Assembly (NCBI RefSeq): GCF_006704125.1
Contig: NZ_VIGH01000001.1
Span: forward strand, 621,918 to 685,917
Source of the DNA: Rhodococcus spelaei
GTDB lineage: Bacteria; Actinomycetota; Actinomycetes; Mycobacteriales; Mycobacteriaceae
DNA: 64,000 bases
Direction of reading: 5' to 3'
The first letter of the stretch is position 1, and every line of letters starts with the position of its first letter. The notes under the pieces are model-generated. The model had not been told where the DNA came from. It was given only the letters and a program-made list of their open reading frames with translations, and did not search any database. The position numbers and the translations under genes are program-made. Below, in pieces: positions 15,351 through 22,652 of the stretch.

Positions 15351-15428
15351 TCAACGACAGTCGCGACACTCCCGTCCGTCCCCGGGGACGCACACGGGTC
15401 GTGAGGTGATCATGGGCGCGCCGTTCAT
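15351..15428 (-). CDS. Cysteine-rich short ORF inside the flavin reductase operon
   Basis: The ORF has 25 codons, ATG 15428 with GAGGT eight bases upstream, starting 11 bases after the flavin-reductase stop. The peptide ends ECRDCR and has a third Cys at position 13, so three Cys codons lie near the stop, like the polycysteine leader ORFs of mycobacteria. It precedes the winged-helix gene by 45 bases. It may be a second attenuator within the operon that tunes the regulator; no clear hairpin pair was identified. Confidence 0.4.
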   Translation of the reverse strand: MNGAPMITSRPVCVPGDGRECRDCR

Positions 15429-15439
15429 TCGCGCGGACC

Positions 15440-16006
15440 TCATTCGTTCAGCGGTGTGGGTCGGTAGTACTGGCCGTCGTGGTACAGCAGCGGGGCGGCG
15501 GCGGCCTCCGCGTCGTCCTCGTCGTGCACCCGGGTGACCAGGCCGATGACCAGGGTGTGGTCGCCGACCGGGATCAACTGGTGCACGGTGGTGCGCAACC
15601 AGATCGGCGTTCCGTGCAGCACCGGTTCCCCGGTGTCGAGGCGCTTCCACAACGATTCGTCGCTGAAGCGTTGGTCGGCGCTGCGCGAGAATCGCTGCGC
15701 GAGGTGCTGCTGGTGTTCGCCGAGCAGGTGGATGACCAGCGAGTCCGCCGCGTGCAGCGCCCCGATGGACGACGAGGAGTGCGCGATGTTGAACGAGACC
15801 AGCGGCGGGTCGAGCGACAGCGATGCGAAGGAGGTCGCGGTGAAACCCACCGGACCGCTTCCCGAGTCGAGCGTGACGATGGTGACCCCGGCGGGGTAGC
15901 GGCGCATGGCCGCACGGTACTGGTCGGCGGTGATGCCGATCGGGTCCTCGGGGATCGAGGTATGCGGAAGGTTCGCGAGAGGCTGGTTCTCGACTGGCTG
16001 TGACAC
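15440..16006 (-). CDS. Flavin reductase (FMN-binding, HpaC/DszD-like)
   Basis: This 188-residue flavin:NAD(P)H reductase supplies reduced flavin to two-component monooxygenases. The split-barrel family marks are [36 protein letters not shown] with the flavin-phosphate contacts, [27 protein letters not shown] and the late [12 protein letters not shown] followed by LLYHDGQYY. The GTG at 16006 has GGAGA six bases upstream and is preferred to the longer frame to 16099. Upstream on the same strand are an RRHVDLCR leader and a 9-pair hairpin, so expression should respond to cysteine. A partner monooxygenase is not present, except for the core-less LLM protein across the convergent gap. Confidence 0.88.
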   Translation of the reverse strand: MSQPVENQPLANLPHTSIPEDPIGITADQYRAAMRRYPAGVTIVTLDSGSGPVGFTATSFASLSLDPPLVSFNIAHSSSSIGALHAADSLVIHLLGEHQQHLAQRFSRSADQRFSDESLWKRLDTGEPVLHGTPIWLRTTVHQLIPVGDHTLVIGLVTRVHDEDDAEAAAAPLLYHDGQYYRPTPLNE

Positions 16007-16037
16007 GGCGTTCTCCGGATCTAGGACTGCACGAGAT

Positions 16038-16058
16038 GCACGCACCATCGGTGCGTGC
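16038..16058 (-). promoter_or_regulatory. Hairpin between leader ORF and flavin reductase
   Basis: GCACGCACC (16038-16046) and GGTGCGTGC (16050-16058) form a perfect 9-pair stem with a 3-base loop, 13 bases after the leader stop and about 30 bases before the reductase start on the minus strand. Position and strength fit an attenuator element, either a terminator or a structure that hides the ribosome-binding site. Confidence 0.5.
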
Positions 16059-16070
16059 CGACGAGTCGGA

Positions 16071-16142
16071 TCAGCGTGAACACAGGCTTGCGGTGACACG
16101 GCACAGGTCGACGTGTCGTCGGCTCCATGCTCCGTCAGTCAC
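16071..16142 (-). CDS. Cysteine leader peptide (RRHVDLCR class), second copy
   Basis: This ORF of 23 codons starts at GTG 16142 with GGAGG six bases upstream. It encodes the signature [10 protein letters not shown] and ends with SLCSR, giving Cys at positions 14 and 21. A -10 box TATAGT lies at 16174-16169 on this strand, so the mRNA has a short 5' leader, unlike the leaderless copy at 13947. It stands before the flavin reductase gene and is the typical short attenuator ORF of actinobacterial sulfur operons. It is too short for standard gene calling. Confidence 0.8.
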   Translation of the reverse strand: MTDGAWSRRHVDLCRVTASLCSR

Positions 16143-16183
16143 TTCGTCCTCCAGGATCGGTTCGAATCACTATAGGGCCAGGC

Positions 16184-16657
16184 TCAGTCGACGTCGATCT
16201 CCAGGCCCGCGGTGATCCGAACCAGTTCGCGGAAGGTCGTCCGGAACATCGCGTTCGGGTGGCCGGCCGCGGCCCACAGTTCCGGGTAGTCGGCGAGTGC
16301 GGCGTCGACGTAGGTAGGCAGGTTGGTGGGGTGCCCGAGTGGGGCGATGCCGCCGAGCGGCTGGCCCGTCACCTGCCGGACCATCGCGGCGGGGGCCCTG
16401 GTGAGCGTTCCCTCCAGTCGCTTGCCGGTCCGCTCGAGGTCGACCTGGTGTGCGCCGGAGACCAGCAGCAGCACCGGTTCGTCGTCGAGAAGGAAGACCA
16501 GCGACTTGACGATCGCGGCGACGTCGACCTCGAGGGCTGCGGCCGCCTGGGCCGCGGTGTGGGTTGGTTCGTCGCGGGTGACGACCACGCCGTGGTGGCC
16601 ACGCGAGATCAGCGTCTGCGCCACGTGCGCCGCGTCCGGAAGCAGAATCCTCGCCAT
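16184..16657 (-). CDS. YbaK/ProX-type aminoacyl-tRNA deacylase
   Basis: This 157-residue protein of the YbaK/INS family removes a wrongly attached amino acid from tRNA (Cys from tRNA-Pro in typical YbaK). Key features are the TRDEPTHTAAQAAAALEVD helix, the conserved Lys in VAAIVKSLVFLLDDEPVLLL, and GQPLGGIAPLGHP, the glycine-rich substrate loop. The ATG at 16657 is chosen because the family begins just there; the longer frame runs into the neighbouring gene's shadow. It is preceded by a 20-pair hairpin that ends the upstream gene. Its position next to cysteine-controlled genes is suggestive but may be chance. Confidence 0.85.
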   Translation of the reverse strand: MARILLPDAAHVAQTLISRGHHGVVVTRDEPTHTAAQAAAALEVDVAAIVKSLVFLLDDEPVLLLVSGAHQVDLERTGKRLEGTLTRAPAAMVRQVTGQPLGGIAPLGHPTNLPTYVDAALADYPELWAAAGHPNAMFRTTFRELVRITAGLEIDVD

Positions 16658-16756
16658 GCCCCACTCTATGGCCGGACGCGCCGCCGCGCCGTCCAACTGC
16701 CGCGACCGTGTCGACCCGGCTGGTGAAAGTACCGCTCTGTCGATCCCGGGTTGGGT

Positions 16757-16803
16757 GTGAACGGACCGTTCAGGTCTACCGAGGACCTGAACGGTCCGTT
16801 CAC
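16757..16803 (-). terminator. Strong 20-pair hairpin terminator
   Basis: The 20 bases at 16757-16776 are a perfect inverted repeat of 16784-16803 around a 7-base loop (GTGAACGGACC... pairing with ...GGTCCGTTCAC). The right arm contains the stop codon of the DUF3533 gene. No T-run follows. Confidence 0.75.
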
Positions 16804-17930
16804 GCAGTGGCCGTGGCCGTGGCCGTGGCGGTGGCCGGAACCTGGGGAGCGACGGGGCGGGTGGGGCGGGCGGCGCGGGCGGTGAATCCCAGCACCAGTG
16901 CGAGACCGACGACGGCGTAGAGGGTGAGGGTCGCGACGGGCTGGAGCACGCCGGTGCCGTGGAAGTAGACGATGCTGCGCACGCCCTCGGTGCCCGCGCC
17001 GGGGGTGATCCACCGACCGATGGTCGCCCAGAAGGTGGGCAGCACGTTCGAGCCGAATGCGCCACCGGCGCTGGGGTTTCCGAGCACCACGAAGATCAGG
17101 ATCGCGAGTGGGACCGCGAGGATGCCGACCGCTGCGCGCAGGCCCATGGTGAAGATGCCGGTCGCGAACACCACGCCGAAGCCGAGCAGCGACAGCGGCA
17201 GCAGGTGTCCGGTGAAGGTCCCCAGCAGGTGCGTGGTGATCAACGCGCCGAGGAATCCCGACGCGGCCGCGTAGCCGGCCATGATCGCGGTGTGCACGCC
17301 CGCTTCCCGCAGGGTGCGCGGTGCGCCGATCATCAGCCCGATCGATGCTGCCAGCAGGTAGCCGCCGACAACCCAGCCGATCGCGAGGTAGAACCCCGAC
17401 AGTCCGCGGTTGTCGTGCACGGAGACGGGCACCTCGTCGCGCACGACGAATGTGCGGTGCTGGGCCGCGTCCGCCTTGGTGAAGATGGCCTCGAGCGCGG
17501 TGGCCGCGGAGGTTCCGGCGCCGCTCGCGGTGATCAGGGTGTCGGTCCCGGTGGGGCTGATCAGGTAGGCACCCATGATCTCGCGGTCGGCGATCAGGTT
17601 CCGCGCCTCGTAGGTGTTCGCGAGCACACGGGCCTGCAGGGGCCGGCCGTCGATCGCGTTGAGCTTGTCGGTCACCTGCTGGTCGACGCCCGCGGGCAGC
17701 CCGGCGTCGGCAATCACGCCGATCGGGATGTCCCGAGGGGTCGGCTGGTGGAACGCGGCGACGTAGCTGGTGATGAAGCCGAGCTGCAGCAGCAGGACGC
17801 CGAGTACCACCGCGACCATGATCTGGCGCGGGCTGTACTTGTCGGTCGGGCTGGTGGACCGGTGCGGCTCGTCGCCGGTACCGGTGGCGGCGACGTCGCC
17901 GCTCGCCGGAGCGCTGGTGGTGGTCGTCAT
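16800..17930 (-). CDS. DUF3533 / YhgE-Pip-like membrane protein (ABC-2 type permease fold)
   Basis: This membrane protein of 376 residues has a first helix at about 37-60 (MVAVVLGVLLLQLGFITSYV), a large extracytoplasmic domain to about 185 (IPIGVIADAGLP, YEARNLIADREIMGAYLIS), then five or six helices starting with FYLAIGWVVGGYLLAASIGL. This layout is that of DUF3533/YhgE proteins, related to ABC-2 permeases without an ATPase. The C-terminus ends in alternating Ala-Thr encoded by a GGCCGT-type hexanucleotide repeat. It is divergent from a TetR gene and shares a 31-base palindromic operator with it, so it is probably the regulated efflux-type target. Confidence 0.85.
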   Translation of the reverse strand: MTTTTSAPASGDVAATGTGDEPHRSTSPTDKYSPRQIMVAVVLGVLLLQLGFITSYVAAFHQPTPRDIPIGVIADAGLPAGVDQQVTDKLNAIDGRPLQARVLANTYEARNLIADREIMGAYLISPTGTDTLITASGAGTSAATALEAIFTKADAAQHRTFVVRDEVPVSVHDNRGLSGFYLAIGWVVGGYLLAASIGLMIGAPRTLREAGVHTAIMAGYAAASGFLGALITTHLLGTFTGHLLPLSLLGFGVVFATGIFTMGLRAAVGILAVPLAILIFVVLGNPSAGGAFGSNVLPTFWATIGRWITPGAGTEGVRSIVYFHGTGVLQPVATLTLYAVVGLALVLGFTARAARPTRPVAPQVPATATATATATA

Positions 17931-17982
17931 CGGGTGCTACCTCGCTGTCGCGGTGATGCCGGATCTCGTCGTCAACCTTGCC

Positions 17983-18013
17983 GATACCCTGGGTATTGAA
18001 TACCGTAGGTATC
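17983..18013. promoter_or_regulatory. TetR operator between DUF3533 and tetR genes
   Basis: This 31-base near-perfect palindrome is built of four arms, GATACC, GGTATT, AATACC and GGTATC, separated by 3-, 1- and 3-base spacers. Outer and inner arms both mirror each other exactly. It lies 20 bases before the GTG of the TetR gene and 52 bases before the DUF3533 start, so one site can control both divergent promoters. Confidence 0.75.
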
Positions 18014-18033
18014 GTGATCGGAACGGGTCAAGC

Positions 18034-18663
18034 GTGAATTCGGACAGTTTCGGGAGAGCTGCGTCACCGCAGTCCCGCCCGACCAGGACAGAGGTCCGGC
18101 AGCGGCTGATGGCGGCTGCCGCCGACGAGTTCGCCGAGCACGGCTTCGTCGCCGCCCGGCTGACCGAGATCGCCCGGCGTGCCGGGTTCACCAAGGGCGC
18201 CGTCTACTCGAACTTCGAGTCCAAGCAGGACCTGTTCGCCGAGCTCTTCGCCGAACGCTCCCTCGAACTGGCCGCCCGCGTGCTCGCCGAGATCGCGGGC
18301 CTGAGCGCCACCGACGCCGCCGGTCGCGGCGGCGCGACCATCAGCTCCTGGCTGGTCGGCGACCCCGGCTGGGCGCTGCTCGTGCTCGAGTTCGGGGTCC
18401 AGGCCGGGCGCGACCCGTCGCTCGCCCAGGCGTACCTGCGTGAGCGCAGAAGGCTGCGCGGGCAGATCGAGGAACTGGTCGTCGAGCGCGCCAACGAATG
18501 GGGGGTCGCAGACCGGTTGGACGCGCGCAACATCGCGATCACGCTGATGGCGCTCATCTCCGGGCTGATGCTCGAGCACGCGGTGGACCCGGAGCAGGTC
18601 GACCAGCGGGCCGTGCAGTCCGCCATCTCGGGCCTGTTCGCGAACGCGCTGATCCGCGACTGA
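18034..18663 (+). CDS. TetR/AcrR-family repressor
   Basis: This 209-residue regulator has its N-terminal HTH in RLMAAAADEFAEHGFVAARL, TEIARRAGFTKGAVYSNF and ESKQDLFAELF; the FTKGAVYSNFESK recognition helix is typical of the family. The C-terminal ligand domain is helical, with LVLEFGVQAGRDPSLAQAYL. The GTG at 18034 follows the palindrome 17983-18013 and precedes the earliest HTH residue by about 25 codons; the longer frame upstream would cross the operator. It very likely represses itself and the divergent membrane protein. The ligand is unknown. Confidence 0.9.
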   Translation: MNSDSFGRAASPQSRPTRTEVRQRLMAAAADEFAEHGFVAARLTEIARRAGFTKGAVYSNFESKQDLFAELFAERSLELAARVLAEIAGLSATDAAGRGGATISSWLVGDPGWALLVLEFGVQAGRDPSLAQAYLRERRRLRGQIEELVVERANEWGVADRLDARNIAITLMALISGLMLEHAVDPEQVDQRAVQSAISGLFANALIRD

Positions 18664-19179
18664 CTACAGGTACCCGTCCTCGGGGCCCAGCATCCGCTCG
18701 ATCCGGATCCGGTTGATCCGTGCGAGTTCGCCGACCATCGTCTTGCGTTCGGCCTCGGGGGAGTGGCCCAGCCGGACCGTGACGTCCCGCAGGAGTTCGG
18801 CGGCGTCACGCCCCGACGCGCACCACAGGTACGGGTAGCCGAACCGCTGCTCGTACTCGGCGCACGCCGCGACCACCGCCAGCATGACCGCCTCGTCGGG
18901 GGACCACACCGCGCACTGCTCGAGTGCGGACGAGGTGGTGTGCGCCCGCCGCGCCACCCCCGGATGGCATTGCAGGGTGGCGTCGACGTCGGCCTCGGAC
19001 AGCTCGAACAGGCCCGAGTCCGCGCAGGTGAACAGGTCTGCGCGGGAGGTGAACGGCCGGCCCAGCGCGACGTGACCGGCCCAGGTCACCGAGCAGCAAC
19101 ACTCGAACAACGCGTGCACGGCGCTGCGGTCGGGCAGGGCATTGAACCGGTCGAGGCCGATTCCCTGGTGCATCAACAT
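18664..19179 (-). CDS. uraD: 2-oxo-4-hydroxy-4-carboxy-5-ureidoimidazoline (OHCU) decarboxylase
   Basis: This 171-residue enzyme of ureide/purine breakdown converts OHCU to S-allantoin after the uricase and HIU hydrolase steps. Seen are IGLDRFNALPDRSAVHALF, the DATLQCHPGVARRA stretch that holds the catalytic His-Pro, EQCAVW, the YEQRFGYPYLWCASGRDAAE signature and RLGHSPEAERKTMVGELARI near the end. Length is normal. ATG 19179 has GGAGGTGA upstream. No other uric-acid gene is in the window, which is unusual since uraD often travels with pucL/uraH. Confidence 0.9.
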   Translation of the reverse strand: MLMHQGIGLDRFNALPDRSAVHALFECCCSVTWAGHVALGRPFTSRADLFTCADSGLFELSEADVDATLQCHPGVARRAHTTSSALEQCAVWSPDEAVMLAVVAACAEYEQRFGYPYLWCASGRDAAELLRDVTVRLGHSPEAERKTMVGELARINRIRIERMLGPEDGYL

Positions 19180-19329
19180 GGTCACCTCCGGCCGCGGTGC
19201 GCGTCGCACTGGTGGTCCGGTGCGGGTCACACTGGTGATTGTCCGATGCGGAGGTGGTCCCGGGGGCCGGTGCGCGACGAATTTCCACAGCCTTAACGTG
19301 AGGCCGGGCCCGCTGGTTACTCTTGAGTA

Positions 19330-20157
19330 ATGACCGAACACAGCTGGAACGCCTTCACCGTCGAGCGCAAGGACCACGTCGCGCAGGTGACGCTCATCGG
19401 TCCAGGCAAGGGCAACGCCCAGGGGCCCGACTTCTGGAGCGAACTGCCGCAGATCTTCGCCGAACTCGACGCCGACCCCGAGGTGCGGGCCGTCGTTCTC
19501 GCCGGGGCGGGCAAGAACTTCTCCTTCGGGCTCGACCTCGCCGCGATGGCCCCGGTGATGGGTCCCGCCCTCGCCGACAAGGCGCAGGCCGCGCCCCGCA
19601 CCACGTTCCTCGGCGACATCAAGAAGATGCAGTCCGCCATCACCGCGGTCGCCGACTGCCGCAAGCCGGTCGTCGCCGCCGTGCAGGGCTGGTGCATCGG
19701 AGGTGCGGTCGACCTGATCTCCGCGGCGGACGTCCGCTACGCGAGCGCCGACGCGAAGTTCAGCATCCGCGAGGTCCGCGTCGCGATCGTCGCGGACATG
19801 GGCAGCTTCGCCCGGCTCCCCGCGATCATCGGCGACGGGCACCTGCGTGAGCTCGCGCTCACCGGCAAGGACATCGATGCCGCGCGCGCAGAGAAGATCG
19901 GCCTGGTCAACGACGTGTTCGCCGACGCCGAGGCGGTCCTCGCCGCCGCGCACGCGACCGCCTCGGAGATCGCCGCGAACCCGCCGCTGGTGGTGCAGGG
20001 CGTCAAGGAGGTGCTCGATCACAGCCGCAAGCCGGCCGTCGACGACAGCCTCCGCTACGTCGCGGTCTGGAACGCGGCCTTCCTGCCGTCCGAGGACATC
20101 GGCGAGGCCATGGCAGCGGTCTTCCAGAAGCGCGCGCCGGAGTTCAAGGGGCGCTGA
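19330..20157 (+). CDS. Enoyl-CoA hydratase/isomerase family protein, dienoyl-CoA isomerase-like
   Basis: This 275-residue crotonase-fold protein has an oxyanion-hole segment FSFGLDLAAM, the second oxyanion Gly in VQGWCIGGAVDLISAADV, and the acid pair spaced as in delta3,5-delta2,4-dienoyl-CoA isomerase: a Glu in IREVRVAIVAD and an Asp eight residues on (ADMGSFARLP). Hydratases have a different pattern there. The product would help break down unsaturated fatty acids with odd-numbered double bonds. It starts at ATG 19330; no operon partner. Confidence 0.88.
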   Translation: MTEHSWNAFTVERKDHVAQVTLIGPGKGNAQGPDFWSELPQIFAELDADPEVRAVVLAGAGKNFSFGLDLAAMAPVMGPALADKAQAAPRTTFLGDIKKMQSAITAVADCRKPVVAAVQGWCIGGAVDLISAADVRYASADAKFSIREVRVAIVADMGSFARLPAIIGDGHLRELALTGKDIDAARAEKIGLVNDVFADAEAVLAAAHATASEIAANPPLVVQGVKEVLDHSRKPAVDDSLRYVAVWNAAFLPSEDIGEAMAAVFQKRAPEFKGR

Positions 20158-20243
20158 ACCCGCCGCACTTCCGGTGGTGGATGCCGCCAAAGGGGTGGTA
20201 AACGGTGCCTTCGCGCTTGCCCGAGCGGTCGGCGCCCGCACAT

Positions 20244-20260
20244 ACTTGCGAGCATCAAGT
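20244..20260. promoter_or_regulatory. Possible MarR operator
   Basis: ACTTG (20244-20248) mirrors CAAGT (20256-20260) in an AT-richer patch about 30 bases before the marR-type gene. The arms are short, so this is only a candidate autoregulatory site. Confidence 0.3.
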
Positions 20261-20288
20261 AGTTGAATGACGCACGCAAGGAGTGATG

Positions 20289-20777
20289 ATGACGCCCGAA
20301 GACGTTGAACCTCTCGCGGACGAGATCGGCAATTACCTGGTCCGCCTGCAACGAGTGCGTGACCGGACGATCGCGCACGCCAAGGCAACCGACGGCATCG
20401 ACCCGGCCGCCTACGCCTGCCTGTTCCGGCTGATCAAGGACGGGCCGATGCGGTCGGGCGCACTGGCCGACGCCATGTACTCCGATCCGTCCACGGTCAG
20501 CCGGCAGGTCGCGCAACTGGTCGACCGCGGCCACGTCGAGCGTCTGGCCGACCCGACCGACGGCCGGGCGAGCGTCCTGGCCGTCACCGACACGGGCCGT
20601 GCCGCGGCCGGTCGGATCCGCACATTGCGCAACGAGAAGCTGGGCAGTCTGCTCGCGGGCTGGCCGCGACAGGACCTCGAGGATTTCGCCCGGCTGATGG
20701 ATCGGTTCGTCTCCGACTACGAGCACGCGCGACCGACCTTCGCCGCCGTCGACTCCGGAACGAGGACGGCCCGATGA
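20289..20777 (+). CDS. MarR-family regulator of the adjacent MFS exporter
   Basis: This 162-residue winged-helix regulator shows the HTH in SGALADAMYSDPSTVSRQVA and QLVDRGHVERLADPTDGRAS with the usual D-x-R-D/G-R wing. The C-terminal helix for dimerisation ends TFAAVDSGT. Three start codons lie in a row (GTG 20283, ATG 20286, ATG 20289); AAGGAG at 20278-20283 suits 20289 best. The gene overlaps the MFS exporter gene by four bases (ATGA), so repressor and pump are made from one mRNA, the usual self-limited drug-resistance arrangement. Confidence 0.9.
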   Translation: MTPEDVEPLADEIGNYLVRLQRVRDRTIAHAKATDGIDPAAYACLFRLIKDGPMRSGALADAMYSDPSTVSRQVAQLVDRGHVERLADPTDGRASVLAVTDTGRAAAGRIRTLRNEKLGSLLAGWPRQDLEDFARLMDRFVSDYEHARPTFAAVDSGTRTAR

Positions 20778-22459
20778 GCAACGCAACTGATCCCACCGCG
20801 GACGTCGAGAACACCTCACAGTCGGGGGTGTTCAGCCACCGCGAGATCCTGGCAATCCTGTCCGGACTGATGCTCGGCATGTTCCTCGCCGCGCTCGACC
20901 AGACCATCGTCTCCACCGCGATCCGCACCATCGCCGACGACCTGAACGGTTACTCGTTGCAGGCCTGGGTCACCACCGCATACCTGATCACCGCGACACT
21001 GGCCACTCCGCTGTACGGCAAGCTCTCGGACATGTACGGCCGCAAGCCGTTCTTCATGGCTGCGATCATCATCTTCGTGCTCGGCTCGCTGCTGTGCACG
21101 CTGGCCCAGTCGATGTACATGCTCGCGGCCTTCCGTGCGTTCCAGGGCCTCGGTGCCGGCGGCCTGATGTCGCTGGCGCTGGCGATCCTCGGCGACATCG
21201 TCGGCCCGCGCGAACGCGCCAAGTATCAGGGCTACTTCCTCGCGGTGTTCGGCACCTCGAGCGTGCTCGGCCCGGTGCTCGGGGGTCTGCTGGCCGGCCA
21301 GAACTCGATCCTCGGCATCGACGGCTGGCGCTGGGTGTTCCTCGTGAACGTCCCGATCGGGGTCTTCGCGCTGGCCGTGGTCTCCCGGGTGCTGCACCTG
21401 CCCAAGGTGCGTCACCCCGGCGTACGGATCGACTGGTGGGGCGCACTGGTGCTCGCGATCGGCATCGTCCCGCTGCTGATCGTGGCCGAGCAGGGTCGCG
21501 AATGGGGTTGGGGGAGTGCGGCATCGGTGAGCTGCTACGTGATCGGAGCGCTCGGCGTGCTCGGATTCGTGTTCATCGAGAAGAGCATGCGGGACGCGGC
21601 GCTGATCCCGCTGCGGATGTTCCGCAACTCCACCTTCGCGCTCGGTGTGGTGATCTCGATCGTGGTCGGTGCGGCCATGTTCGGCGGCATCTCGCTGCTG
21701 CCGCAGTACCTGCAGGTGGTGCGCGGATCGAGCCCGACCCTGGCCGGCCTGCAGATGCTGCCGATGGTCCTCGGCCTGATGACCGGGTCCATCACCTCCG
21801 GCCAGCTCATCGCGAAGACCGGGCACTACCGGATCTTCCCGCTGATCGGCGCCAGCATGCTGACCCTCGGAATGTTCCTGCTGCACTTCGTGCACGCGGA
21901 CTCGCCGCTGCCGCTGGTGATGGTGTTCATGCTGATCACCGGCTTCGGCCTGGGCAACCTGATGCAGCCGCTGACCCTGGCGATCCAGAACGCGCTGCCG
22001 CCGCAGGACATGGGCGTGTCCACGGCCGCCGCGACGTTCTTCCGGCAGATCGGCGGCACCCTCGGCGTCGCGGTGTTCCTGTCCATCCTGTTCGCGCAGC
22101 TCACCCCGAACATCACCAGTCAGTTGCAGTCCGCCGCACAGGATCCCGGCTTCCGGCAGGCGGTCGCCGAGGGCGTGCACAGCTCGAACCCGGCCGACGT
22201 CGCGCTGTCCACCGGTTTTGCCAATCACGACATGTCGGCGGCGGGCAGCGTGCTCAAGGACAGCTCCGTCATCCAGCAATTGAGCCCCGCCCTGGCCCAG
22301 CCGTTCAAGGTCGGGTTCGCGGACTCCATGTCGGTGGTGTTCCTGACGGTCACGGTGATCGCACTGATCGCGCTGGTGCTCGTCGCGTTCTGGAAAGAGG
22401 TCCCGTTGCGGATCGGCGGCGGGCTCGCGGCGGCGGCCCGGACCGACACCGAGGAGTAG
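20774..22459 (+). CDS. MFS multidrug exporter, DHA2 (EmrB/QacA) family, 14 TM
   Basis: This is a drug:proton antiporter of 561 residues. Motif D1 appears in FLAALDQTIVSTAIRTIADD, motif A in PLYGKLSDMYGRKPFFMA, and motif C in GPVLGGLLAG. Fourteen hydrophobic segments can be counted, with a hydrophilic loop before the last helix (residues about 450-520, including SSNPADVALSTGFANHD). The last helix is VVFLTVTVIALIALVLVAF. It is translationally coupled to the MarR gene. The substrate is not predictable. A 12-pair hairpin terminator follows. Confidence 0.93.
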   Translation: MSNATDPTADVENTSQSGVFSHREILAILSGLMLGMFLAALDQTIVSTAIRTIADDLNGYSLQAWVTTAYLITATLATPLYGKLSDMYGRKPFFMAAIIIFVLGSLLCTLAQSMYMLAAFRAFQGLGAGGLMSLALAILGDIVGPRERAKYQGYFLAVFGTSSVLGPVLGGLLAGQNSILGIDGWRWVFLVNVPIGVFALAVVSRVLHLPKVRHPGVRIDWWGALVLAIGIVPLLIVAEQGREWGWGSAASVSCYVIGALGVLGFVFIEKSMRDAALIPLRMFRNSTFALGVVISIVVGAAMFGGISLLPQYLQVVRGSSPTLAGLQMLPMVLGLMTGSITSGQLIAKTGHYRIFPLIGASMLTLGMFLLHFVHADSPLPLVMVFMLITGFGLGNLMQPLTLAIQNALPPQDMGVSTAAATFFRQIGGTLGVAVFLSILFAQLTPNITSQLQSAAQDPGFRQAVAEGVHSSNPADVALSTGFANHDMSAAGSVLKDSSVIQQLSPALAQPFKVGFADSMSVVFLTVTVIALIALVLVAFWKEVPLRIGGGLAAAARTDTEE

Positions 22460-22466
22460 TGGAGTC

Positions 22467-22497
22467 GGGACGCCCGGATGAGCGGTCCGGGCGTCCC
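22467..22497 (+). terminator. 12-pair hairpin terminator after the MFS gene
   Basis: GGGACGCCCGGA (22467-22478) and TCCGGGCGTCCC (22486-22497) pair perfectly around a 7-base loop, eight bases after the MFS stop. No U-tract follows. Confidence 0.75.
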
Positions 22498-22516
22498 GCG
22501 CGTGGTGGGCGACTAT

Positions 22517-22552
22517 CACCCCTAGGGTGGGCGAAACCCACCCCTAGGGTGG
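22517..22552. repeat. Two identical 14-bp dyads spaced 22 bp
   Basis: CACCCCTAGGGTGG occurs exactly at 22517-22530 and 22539-22552. Each is a near-perfect palindrome centred on CCTAGG, and the 22-base repeat distance is two helical turns, so two protein dimers could bind on the same DNA face. It lies about 100 bases before the sigma-region-4 protein gene and is a likely operator; the regulator is unknown. Confidence 0.6.
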
Positions 22553-22652
22553 CTACCCCGGTCCGGCGTTCGCCGGAAACATAGGTGGTGCACACGCACC
22601 ACAACCACCGGAAACCCACCGGAAGCAGCGCTGAAGGGGGTGATCGAGAAAC

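Noticed and set aside
16161-16175. GGTTCGAATC, which looks like a tRNA T-arm
   Set aside because: No acceptor, D or anticodon stems can be built around it; it lies in the promoter of the cysteine leader on the other strand.
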